From: Puteibacter caeruleilacunae
GTDB lineage: Bacteria; Bacteroidota; Bacteroidia; Bacteroidales; Prolixibacteraceae
Assembly: GCA_005217565.1 (NCBI GenBank)
Contig: SJCO01000002.1
Coordinates: 466,192-530,191 of the forward strand
Reading direction: 5' to 3'
DNA length: 64,000 nt
The translations under genes and the position numbers were made by a program. Positions 1 through 7,193 of this stretch are shown in pieces. The notes beneath the pieces are model-generated. The model worked only from the letters and a program-made list of their open reading frames with translations, was not told the origin of the DNA and searched no databases. The first letter of the stretch is position 1, and each line of letters starts with the position of its first letter.

Positions 1-791
1 CGTTTATCAGTATAGTGTAACTCCTGTCCGAAAGCAAATACCGATTCGGTAAATTCATACTTCCTCAACAAAAGCATCATGTCGTAGATATTAGCACCAG
101 TAATGGCATACAGTGCTTTCCTATATGTTGACACAACACCTTGAGGCGTATCAACCTGCAGGATCGCTCCTTTATCCAACAATGCTACCCTATCGCACAA
201 TGTCGCTTCATCCATATAAGGAGTAGCAACCACGATAGTAATTCCATATTGCTGAATCTTTTTCAGAATCTGCCAGAACTCGCTTCTCGAAACAGCATCA
301 ACACCTGTTGTAGGTTCGTCTAACAGCAAAACCTTTGGTTTATGAATCAAAGCACAGCACAAAGCCAGCTTTTGCTTCATACCTCCTGATAGTTTTCCTG
401 CTTTACGATCTTTAAATGGTTCTATTTGCTTCCATATATCTTCTATCAGATCAATATTCTCTTCAATCTTAGTATTGAATACCGTTGCGAAAAAGTTCAG
501 ATTCTCCATCACACTCAAGTCCTGATACAGCGAAAATCTTCCAGGCATATAACCTAGTAGATTACGAATCTTCTTATAAGAATTCACCACATCGTAACCT
601 TCCATATCAATGCTTCCTGCATCAGGTAAAAGCAGCGTAGCCAGTAACCGAAACAAAGTGGTTTTACCTGCACCGTCAGCACCAATAAGTCCGAATAATT
701 CGCCTTGATTAATATCCAGACTAATATCGTTAAGCGCCTTCACGCTATCGTAACTCTTGAATATCCCTTTTATGTTGATCGAAGTGCTCAT
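1..791 (-). CDS. ABC transporter ATP-binding protein, efflux type (partial, C-terminus outside window)
   Basis: The nucleotide-binding subunit of an ABC exporter, working at the cytoplasmic face of the inner membrane. About 263 residues are visible from ATG at 791. Walker A (GADGAGKT) is at about residues 37-44, the signature LSGGM at 134-138, and Walker B (VLLLDEP) at 154-160. The DGAGKT form of Walker A is typical of YbhF/YhiH-like drug-efflux ATPases that pair with an HlyD-type adaptor. It starts 3 bp after the stop of the upstream adaptor gene, so the two are surely co-transcribed and probably translationally coupled. Members of this family are often double ATPases, and the rest of the protein and the permease would lie to the left. 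The substrate cannot be told from sequence. The ATPase call is secure. Confidence 0.93.
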   Translation of the reverse strand, partial: MSTSINIKGIFKSYDSVKALNDISLDINQGELFGLIGADGAGKTTLFRLLATLLLPDAGSIDMEGYDVVNSYKKIRNLLGYMPGRFSLYQDLSVMENLNFFATVFNTKIEENIDLIEDIWKQIEPFKDRKAGKLSGGMKQKLALCCALIHKPKVLLLDEPTTGVDAVSRSEFWQILKKIQQYGITIVVATPYMDEATLCDRVALLDKGAILQVDTPQGVVSTYRKALYAITGANIYDMMLLLRKYEFTESVFAFGQELHYTDK

Positions 792-794
792 GGA

Positions 795-1691
795 CTATTT
801 GAATCTGATCTCTCCTGGCATTCCAATCTTTAGTCTGCCATCATTCTTAACCCTTACTTTTACTGCATAAACCAGTTTTACCCGTTCCTTTTTAGTCTGA
901 ATAATCTTAGGAGTGAATTCCGACTGCGATGATACCCATGTTACTTCACCTTCAAGACTTTGGTTCTCTTCAACATTCTTGTCAATCAATACCTCTACTG
1001 TTTGACCTATCTTTACCTCAGCAAGCTGATCACCACTCACATATACCCTTAAATCGAGATACTCCATATTTGCCAACTTAAATAAAGGCATACCTGCGGT
1101 TACCATCTCGTATGGTTCTTTATATTTTTCCAAAACCATAGCAGACTGCGGAACAACAATCTTACTCTTTATCAGCTGATCAGTCAATGCCTGAATTTGA
1201 AACTCCATAGCATCAAGCTCTCCTAACACCTTAGCATTTTCTGTCTTCACCGATTGAATTTGCCTCTTTAAGATTGCTATCTGACCATCTATATCATCTA
1301 CTGATTTTTCAGAAACAGCACCATCCTCATACATCTTTTTAATTCGATTCTGATCTTTTTCTGCGACCTGCTTTTGTTCTTCCAATACCTTTATTCTCGA
1401 CAGGATATTCTTCACGCCAGCTGCGATTGCAGTCTTTTGAGCCTTTAGCTGTTCTCGCTTTAGGTAAAGCTGAACGGTATCAATCACACCAACAATAGTG
1501 TGACCACCAAATACAGTACCTTCCTCTAAATCAAGTTGCAAAATCTTACCGGAGGCTTCTGCTGAGATGATATAATCAACAGCTTCAAAGTTTCCATATG
1601 CATCAGATGTTTCCACTGTTGGATTGCAGCTACACATAATCACAGTAGCGCATAATATCATAGCTCCTATTATTGACTTAGTCTTTTTCAT
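795..1691 (-). CDS. HlyD-family periplasmic adaptor lipoprotein
   Basis: Periplasmic adaptor (membrane fusion protein) joining the inner-membrane ABC exporter to a TolC-like outer-membrane channel. The 298-residue product starts with a lipoprotein-type signal (hydrophobic residues 7-19, then Cys20/Cys22), followed by a lipoyl-like beta segment (ASGKILQLDLEEGTVF, about 47-62). A long alpha-helical coiled-coil hairpin covers about 75-170, and the second lipoyl/beta-barrel half with KIGQTVEV is near 225-232. The C-terminal KIGMPGEIRF is a typical adaptor ending. It is second to last in the visible operon tetR-tolC-hlyD-ABC. Length and domain order fit YbhG/HlyD-like adaptors. Substrate unknown. 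Confidence 0.9.
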   Translation of the reverse strand: MKKTKSIIGAMILCATVIMCSCNPTVETSDAYGNFEAVDYIISAEASGKILQLDLEEGTVFGGHTIVGVIDTVQLYLKREQLKAQKTAIAAGVKNILSRIKVLEEQKQVAEKDQNRIKKMYEDGAVSEKSVDDIDGQIAILKRQIQSVKTENAKVLGELDAMEFQIQALTDQLIKSKIVVPQSAMVLEKYKEPYEMVTAGMPLFKLANMEYLDLRVYVSGDQLAEVKIGQTVEVLIDKNVEENQSLEGEVTWVSSQSEFTPKIIQTKKERVKLVYAVKVRVKNDGRLKIGMPGEIRFK

Positions 1692-1703
1692 TTTTTTAAT
1701 TTC

Positions 1704-2984
1704 TTAGTAATCGCCTAATATTCTTTTGTATTCCTGAATCGCCTGATTGAGTTGAATACGATGATACTCCCTGTTCAATCTAGACTGAACTTCTTTATTT
1801 AGTTCTTCCAGATAATCACTTGAGGTGATGATGCCATTTTCAAGTCTTGAGGAAGCACTCTTCGTAATCTCAATCTTTAAACGAACGATTTCATCATCTT
1901 TAAGTAAGAGGTCCTTGTACTTTTGAATATTTGATCCTTCCGAACCTAATTCAACTTTTTGATTCCGAATAAAGCTGTCTTCCTGAGTGGTAACCAGATC
2001 TTTTTGAAGATCCAGAATACGTTGTTTCCTTTTCGTTGCCTTCCAATCGAATATCTTCCACGAAAACTTACCACCGAGCATATAGTAACTGTCATGTTGA
2101 TCTTTTAATTGATTATAACCTGGTTTACCAACTCCAACTTGAGCAAATCCTGAGAATGTAGGTAATCGATCTTTCTTTACAAGATTAATTTGCTCATCAA
2201 GCATCTCCTTTTGTGACGCATATAAATCATATTCAGGACGCAGTTTTCTCAATTCATTGGTAAATGCAATCCCATTTACATTGATACTCTCCTCAGCAAT
2301 ATCAAAGTCGATATTACGCCCCATCAACTCTGCCAGTACAACAAATGCTCTCCGTTCTGATGACTTCAGTTCCGTACTTTGTTGCTCAAGAAGCAAGATC
2401 TCTGCTTCCAGCACCATTGCGTCAGCCTTAGGCATCATACCTGATTCTACAGCCTTATTCACATCCTTTAATCGAGCAGTAATTGTTTGCCTTTTTTCAG
2501 CAATAATCTTTTCACTCTTACGAAGTAAAAGGATACTATAAAATGCACTATTCACTCTTGTTCTTAAAGCATAAAGCTGTACATCAAGATTCTTTTGTTC
2601 TATATCAACCGATAAATCTTCCAGTTTCATTCGGGTATTTTTTCGTCCTCCCTGGTAGATAATCTGTTCAACATCCATATTCATATGGTATTGATCTTTG
2701 GGGGCAGTAGGTGTTTGAACGTTTGGCAATGATATGCCAGTAACATCCGACTGGTAACTAATCTTACCATTGGCAAAGACTCGCGGTAAGTAATCGGCCT
2801 CTACATTTTCTTTATTCAATCCCCCCTGAGTCTGGATAATCTCTTTTCCTTTTGCTAATGGGAAATTATGCATCACAATCTCCTGACATTCCCTTAAGGT
2901 CAGCTCCTCCTGAGCATCCACTGTTATTGACATGAGTATCGCAATCAGGAAAATCCAATAGCTTTTACGAAATACGCTTTCCAT
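1704..2984 (-). CDS. TolC-family outer-membrane efflux protein
   Basis: Outer-membrane channel of a tripartite efflux system. The 426-residue protein has a cleavable signal peptide (residues 1-24, ending VDAQ), then LTLRECQEIVMHNFPLAKG, the usual start of an OEP repeat. Two long helical coiled-coil repeats follow, the second around 330-420. It sits 12 bp upstream of the adaptor gene and 57 bp downstream of tetR, so all share one operon. Regulation is probably through the TetR operators at 3664-3788. Family assignment is by overall pattern and context. Confidence 0.9.
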   Translation of the reverse strand: MESVFRKSYWIFLIAILMSITVDAQEELTLRECQEIVMHNFPLAKGKEIIQTQGGLNKENVEADYLPRVFANGKISYQSDVTGISLPNVQTPTAPKDQYHMNMDVEQIIYQGGRKNTRMKLEDLSVDIEQKNLDVQLYALRTRVNSAFYSILLLRKSEKIIAEKRQTITARLKDVNKAVESGMMPKADAMVLEAEILLLEQQSTELKSSERRAFVVLAELMGRNIDFDIAEESINVNGIAFTNELRKLRPEYDLYASQKEMLDEQINLVKKDRLPTFSGFAQVGVGKPGYNQLKDQHDSYYMLGGKFSWKIFDWKATKRKQRILDLQKDLVTTQEDSFIRNQKVELGSEGSNIQKYKDLLLKDDEIVRLKIEITKSASSRLENGIITSSDYLEELNKEVQSRLNREYHRIQLNQAIQEYKRILGDY

Positions 2985-3041
2985 TTATATAGATTTTTTG
3001 ATTAATAGATATTTAGACTCACTGAGCCTTTAATATCACTT

Positions 3042-3671
3042 TTACACCTTAATCGCAGCGATAATAAAATCGGCAACATGATCCGCTCGTGATTTTAATG
3101 CCGCTTCCATTTCTTCTTCTGATTGATATAGCATCCTTCCTGCAATAGGCCGACTGATAATAGGAAAGACACATAAGCTTATGATATTCCAGATAAGATC
3201 TCTTGGATCAACTGGCCTTATTTTACCATCCTCGATGTATTGTTCAATCTGTTTTACTGTCTTGTTTTTTCCATCGATAATCCCATCTAACTTTATTAAC
3301 TTAAATACTCGCTCTCTATCCATGCTGGCTTCATTGGTCACAAAGTTTGGGATAAACGGATACTTCATTAGCACGCTATAGTACAAATGACAGAGGTTTC
3401 GGATTTTATCAAACAAGTCTGAATCTTCCATTAGAAAAACAGCCAAAGGTTTAAATAGCTTGCGTACTGCTTCCTCGAGAACTTGCTCAAAAAGCAGATT
3501 CTTATTACGATAGTAATAGTGTAATAATGCCTTATTGATACCAGCCTCATCAGCAATCTCCTGCATCCGGGCTCCTGCTAATCCTTTTTGTGAAAATATA
3601 CGTCTTGCAGCATCTAATATCTGTTGCTGTGTTTCAACTGATTTATTATCTTTTGCCATATTTTTAACCAT
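3042..3671 (-). CDS. TetR/AcrR-family transcriptional repressor
   Basis: Probable local repressor of the downstream efflux operon. It is a 209-residue protein with the classic N-terminal TetR helix-turn-helix at about 15-62 (QQQILDAARRIFSQKG, then MQEIADEAGINKALLHYYY) and a C-terminal all-helical ligand/dimer domain. ATG at 3671 (MVKNMAKDN) and ATG at 3659 (MAKDN) are both possible. The first lies inside operator 1. A GAAAGAG stretch lies about 10 bases before the 3671 start. Three perfect palindromes upstream, with a near-consensus -7 box between them (3688-3695), point to autoregulation. The gene leads the operon tetR-tolC-hlyD-ABC. The inducer is unknown. Confidence 0.93.
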   Translation of the reverse strand: MVKNMAKDNKSVETQQQILDAARRIFSQKGLAGARMQEIADEAGINKALLHYYYRNKNLLFEQVLEEAVRKLFKPLAVFLMEDSDLFDKIRNLCHLYYSVLMKYPFIPNFVTNEASMDRERVFKLIKLDGIIDGKNKTVKQIEQYIEDGKIRPVDPRDLIWNIISLCVFPIISRPIAGRMLYQSEEEMEAALKSRADHVADFIIAAIKV

Positions 3672-3788
3672 TTGGTTAATACTCTTTCAAAATTTAACCA
3701 GACAGATTAACCATCTGGTTAATGCAAAGAAATGACTCTTAAATTTAATATGCAAGGTTTAGGGAATATTTTTTAACCAGATGGTTAA
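3664..3788. promoter_or_regulatory. TetR operator array (three perfect palindromes)
   Basis: Three exact copies of TTAACCA-NN-TGGTTAA lie at 3664-3679, 3707-3722 and 3773-3788, with an extra half-site TTAACCA at 3694-3700. A -7-like box on the minus strand (AAATTTTG, 3688-3695) lies between the first two. Operator 1 would cover the transcript start and tetR start codon, and operator 2 the promoter spacer. This is what autorepression by the adjacent TetR protein would look like. Binding itself is inferred. Confidence 0.8.
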
Positions 3789-3942
3789 AATGGAAGGTTT
3801 TGCCCGACTTCAAAACCTCTGGTTAGTACACGCTGTGCGTTAGGTGCTGCCCGCTAGGGCTGCTAATGTCTGTAGCAACGAAGAACACCCCAAGACTAAC
3901 CTTCTACCCTGCAATATTAATAACACGCTGTCAGGTGTATTT
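3789..3942. other. Intergenic stretch with a dispersed-repeat copy
   Basis: No coding potential seen. Positions 3846-3876 hold a 31-base element matching 24 of 31 bases, without gaps, at 46392-46422, including the identical 14-mer CTAATGTCTGTAGC. A short GCCC-GCTA-GGGC hairpin lies inside it. Confidence 0.5.
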
Positions 3943-4521
3943 CTATAGATGTGCAGAGTAGTGGTCGGCGTTTACCAGTTCGCGATATTTGATTACAACT
4001 TTCTTATAATCATCCCATGTCGGTCGTTTAAGGTCGGGATTATATAATAAGGCCGAAGGGTGATAAACAGGCATTACCAAGCGACCATTCCACTCTATCC
4101 ATTTCCCTCTCACACGGGTAATTCTTAACTGGTCGTTCTGTAGTAATTTCCTTAATGCTGTAGCCCCCATCGCAATGATAATTTTGGGATCTACTAATTC
4201 AATTTGCTCATAAAGAAAAGGGATACATGCTTTCACTTCGTCTTCAGTTGGAGGGCGATTTCCAGGAGGGCGACACCGTACAATATTAGAGATAAATACA
4301 TGTTCTTCGCGGTTAAAGCCACATGCTCCTAATATTTTATCAAGTAGTTGTCCTGATTTTCCGATGAATGGTCTTCCGATACGGTTTTCATCTGCTCCAG
4401 GTGCTTCACCTATTAGCATGATTTCGGCATGTCTGTTACCCTCACCAAAAATAACATGGTTACGAGTTTTACTTAAATCGCAGGAATTGCAACTTAAGAT
4501 GCGTTCTTTGAGTAATTCCAT
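3943..4521 (-). CDS. Type-4 (iron-sulfur) uracil-DNA glycosylase
   Basis: Removes uracil from DNA in base-excision repair. The 192-residue length fits UDG family 4. Four cysteines suited to a [4Fe-4S] cluster are present (C11, C14, C83, C99). Motif GEAPGADE (38-45) is the family water-activating/uracil-binding loop, with PFIGKSGQLLD following. CRPPGNRPPTEDE and the C-terminal HPSALLY (154-160) are also diagnostic. It stands alone on the minus strand, separated from its neighbours by over 100 bp. No odd features. Confidence 0.95.
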   Translation of the reverse strand: MELLKERILSCNSCDLSKTRNHVIFGEGNRHAEIMLIGEAPGADENRIGRPFIGKSGQLLDKILGACGFNREEHVFISNIVRCRPPGNRPPTEDEVKACIPFLYEQIELVDPKIIIAMGATALRKLLQNDQLRITRVRGKWIEWNGRLVMPVYHPSALLYNPDLKRPTWDDYKKVVIKYRELVNADHYSAHL

Positions 4522-4641
4522 TTAATTGCTTCTTAAAAAATTAAGCAATCATAAAATTAATGATTATTCTTTTTTCTGGAGGTTAAAACATAAAATTAAT
4601 ATACGCGGTCAGGAGCTTCACACGCTGAAAAGTAAACTTAA

Positions 4642-5034
4642 CTAATAATACACAGGTCCCATTATAAACTTCCAGCCCCATCCAATCAATAGGGCAATGA
4701 AGAACAGCCAGGTTAGCGTTTTATTAATGCCAAAGTCACGCTTTAACACCAAAGCTTTAAACGATTGTAGAAATAAGTAAAAGTAGAAGATATAAAGCGG
4801 AATAGTAATCAAACTATACTTAATACTTTCCTGAAAGTCACCGAAAACAAATAATTTGAAACTCCTCGACATACCACAAGTCGGACAGGGATAACCAGTC
4901 AGCGACTTGAACATGCACGAGATTTCCAGCTCATCCCCCTTTGAGATGAGCAGTGGATAAAAGATCATCAACAGGAAACTTACGATGATTCCTGCATAAA
5001 CGATCTTCTCAAATTTAAAATTGCGAAAATTCAA
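4642..5034 (-). CDS. DUF2752 membrane protein
   Basis: A 130-residue protein of unknown function with the DUF2752 hallmark YPCPTCGMSRSF (C50 and C53) following a first membrane segment (about 12-30). Two further hydrophobic stretches lie near 75-93 and 108-122. The only usable start is TTG at 5034, with no in-frame ATG before residue 23. It begins 7 bp after the stop of the zinc-ribbon gene upstream, so the two are co-transcribed. In Bacteroidota, DUF2752 genes are often near small CxxC/TM proteins, which fits this pair. No function should be inferred. Confidence 0.8.
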   Translation of the reverse strand: MNFRNFKFEKIVYAGIIVSFLLMIFYPLLISKGDELEISCMFKSLTGYPCPTCGMSRSFKLFVFGDFQESIKYSLITIPLYIFYFYLFLQSFKALVLKRDFGINKTLTWLFFIALLIGWGWKFIMGPVYY

Positions 5035-5041
5035 TGTGGTC

Positions 5042-5242
5042 TTAGTTCAGTTTCAATCCACAATTCTGACAGCGAGCAATTTCTTCTTTCATTCCATCAA
5101 CAACGAAAGGAATCCAGCATAATGGGAAACATACAAATACCAATACAGCAAACAAAACCCAAGCACCTGTGGTTAGTCGCTTTTCTACGTATGGCATTCC
5201 TTCGTGATTACAATATGGGCATTTTACAGATACAAGTCTCAT
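5042..5242 (-). CDS. Small LITAF-like zinc-ribbon membrane protein
   Basis: A 66-residue protein with CPYC at residues 8-11 and CQNC at 58-61, separated by a strongly hydrophobic segment (about 27-48) with further cysteines. Two CxxC knuckles flanking a membrane-inserting hydrophobic stretch is the layout of LITAF-type domains, known mainly in eukaryotes. The resemblance is by pattern only. It sits directly upstream of the DUF2752 gene and probably in the same transcript. Function unknown. Confidence 0.7.
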   Translation of the reverse strand: MRLVSVKCPYCNHEGMPYVEKRLTTGAWVLFAVLVFVCFPLCWIPFVVDGMKEEIARCQNCGLKLN

Positions 5243-5305
5243 GGCAATAAAGATTTAATGTTTTAATCTATACGTATTTAATGATCAATAATAATTACAC
5301 TACGC

Positions 5306-5836
5306 TTAAAAATTTCTTCTTAAATCCTTCTTCAACTGTCTTATCGCCTCATGAATAGGTGTTGATTCCAAGTCATGATAGCTCTCAATAACATTACGAG
5401 CTAAATCAATTCCTTTGGCAGCCTTGCCCAGTTCTTCTGCCTCACTATTAATCAATTTCACCATACTTTCCTTTGCCATTCTCACGGCTTCCCAGTTCTT
5501 CTCACTAACATATAACTGTTGGGCAAGATTATGTTCATACTCTGTTCGAATACTCTCAATCAATTGCATTTGATATTCCCGCAGACTTTTATTGTCGGGT
5601 TGCAAACGGATAATTAGTGACTCAGGACTTATGCGTTCAAGAAATAAAACCAACCGCTCATAAGCCTGCAACTGTAACGATACAATTTCTTTGCGATTCT
5701 GTTTGCGCAACTCCAATGTCGCCAGATCGTCTTCTCTCTTGGCCATTCGCTTCATCATTAACCAAAATGCGATGAATAAAATGATCAATGGTAATGTTAC
5801 CTTTAACAAATCGTATAACAATGCTATATCACTCAT
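5306..5836 (-). CDS. Conserved membrane-anchored coiled-coil protein (Bacteroidota, DUF7935-like)
   Basis: A 176-residue protein with one N-terminal membrane segment (about 10-28), then a charged region and a helical body with ERLVLFLERI and EHNLAQQLYVS-type segments. I recall these from a widespread uncharacterised Bacteroidota family. A reading frame extends upstream only to TTG at 5860, so I chose ATG at 5836, which places the membrane segment close to the N-terminus. It is divergently oriented to the aminotransferase gene, with a 126-bp shared upstream region. Function unknown. Confidence 0.7.
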   Translation of the reverse strand: MSDIALLYDLLKVTLPLIILFIAFWLMMKRMAKREDDLATLELRKQNRKEIVSLQLQAYERLVLFLERISPESLIIRLQPDNKSLREYQMQLIESIRTEYEHNLAQQLYVSEKNWEAVRMAKESMVKLINSEAEELGKAAKGIDLARNVIESYHDLESTPIHEAIRQLKKDLRRNF

Positions 5837-5962
5837 TTGACTCTTAGATTTTTTTTGCAACTTCGTCCTTGAATTCGTCTTTCGACTACTTCAGCGAATA
5901 TAAGAAGAATTCATTAAGTGCATAGATGACAATAAAAGATATTAAAATAAAAAGATCATATC

Positions 5963-7156
5963 ATGGAAAAAGTTGCTGATCGCATCGCCCGTTTATCGGT
6001 ATCGCAGACCCTTGCAATGGCTCAGAAAAGTAGAGAGTTGAAAGCAGAAGGATACCCTATTATAAGTTTGAGTATTGGAGAACCAGATTTTGATACTCCT
6101 GATTTTATTAAAGAGGCTGCAAAAAAAGCGATTGATGATAACTTTTCCCATTATCCACCACTTGCTGGATATCCTGTATTAAGAGAAGCTATTGTTAATA
6201 AGCTCAAGAGAGATAACAACCTGGACTACTCTCCTGATCAGATTTGTGTTTCTAACGGGGCAAAGCACTCATTAGCTAACGTAATTCAGTCGGTTGTAAA
6301 TCCTGGCGACGAGGTAATTATTCCTGCTCCTTATTGGGTGACTTATATTGAATTGGTTAAATTATCAGAAGGAGAGAGTGTTATTATTGAAACATCTGTT
6401 GATACTGATTTCAAGATTACTCCAGAGCAATTGGAAGCTGCTATTACACCCAAAACAAGAGCATTCTTATTTAACAGTCCGAACAACCCAACAGGTAATG
6501 TTTATACCAAAGAAGAGTTAAAAGCAATTGCTGATGTACTAGCTAAATACCCTAACATCATCATTATTGCTGATGAGATTTACGAATATATCGTATATAA
6601 GCATGCTCATGAGTCTATTGCTCAGTTCGAAGCAATTAAAGACAGGGTAGTGATCATCAATGGTGTTTCTAAGGCCTTTGCAATGACAGGTTATCGTGTA
6701 GGTTATATTGCTGCACCACTATGGATCACCAAGGCAGTAAATAAGCTACAAGGACAGTTTACATCAGGTGTTAATGCAGTTGCTCAGATGGCTGCTGCTA
6801 CTGCAATCCAATCAGATAATTGCGAAGTAAAGAAGATGGTAGAGCAGTTTGCCAAACGTAGAAATATGGTCCTTGAATTGTTAAAGGATATTCCGGGTTT
6901 CAAGACAAGTATTCCTGATGGGGCATTCTATGTATTCCCTGATGTTTCATGGTACTATGGTAAGAGTGATGGTAAAGTAACGATTAATTCAGCAGCGGAT
7001 CTTTCGATGTATCTTCTTAACGACTGCTATGTTGCTTGTGTATCAGGAGAAGGCTTTGGTGCTCCTGATTGTATTCGTTTCTCTTATGCTGCTTCAGAAG
7101 CAGAACTTCAGGAAGCGTTTGCAAGAGTTAAAGAATCGTTAGCAAAATTGAAGTAA
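5963..7156 (+). CDS. Class I PLP aminotransferase, aspartate-type (subgroup Ib)
   Basis: Transfers the amino group between aspartate (or a similar amino acid) and 2-oxoglutarate in the cytosol. The 397-residue product has the fold-type I motifs in order: SIGEPDFDTP (37-46), SNGAKHSLAN (97-106), NSPNNPTG (171-178), IADEIYEYI (202-210) and the PLP-binding Lys237 in GVSKAFAMTGYRVGY. Length and motifs fit the Ib aspartate aminotransferases common in Bacteroidota. A related aromatic or multi-substrate specificity cannot be excluded. It is a single-gene unit closed by the hairpin at 7169-7190. Confidence 0.92.
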   Translation: MEKVADRIARLSVSQTLAMAQKSRELKAEGYPIISLSIGEPDFDTPDFIKEAAKKAIDDNFSHYPPLAGYPVLREAIVNKLKRDNNLDYSPDQICVSNGAKHSLANVIQSVVNPGDEVIIPAPYWVTYIELVKLSEGESVIIETSVDTDFKITPEQLEAAITPKTRAFLFNSPNNPTGNVYTKEELKAIADVLAKYPNIIIIADEIYEYIVYKHAHESIAQFEAIKDRVVIINGVSKAFAMTGYRVGYIAAPLWITKAVNKLQGQFTSGVNAVAQMAAATAIQSDNCEVKKMVEQFAKRRNMVLELLKDIPGFKTSIPDGAFYVFPDVSWYYGKSDGKVTINSAADLSMYLLNDCYVACVSGEGFGAPDCIRFSYAASEAELQEAFARVKESLAKLK

Positions 7157-7168
7157 AATATTTCATGG

Positions 7169-7190
7169 TTGCGGGTCTTTCGACCCGCAA
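7169..7190. terminator. Bidirectional terminator-like hairpin
   Basis: A perfect 9-bp stem (TTGCGGGTC / GACCCGCAA) with a TTTC tetraloop fills most of the 37 bp between two convergent genes (stops at 7156 and 7194). There is no strong T-tract, so efficiency is uncertain. The position supports a shared terminator. Confidence 0.65.
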
Positions 7191-7193
7191 TTA

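Noticed and set aside
3809-3830. A further half-operator (CTCTGGTTAG) downstream of the TetR array
   Set aside because: Only one arm is present, partly degenerate, and without a palindromic partner.
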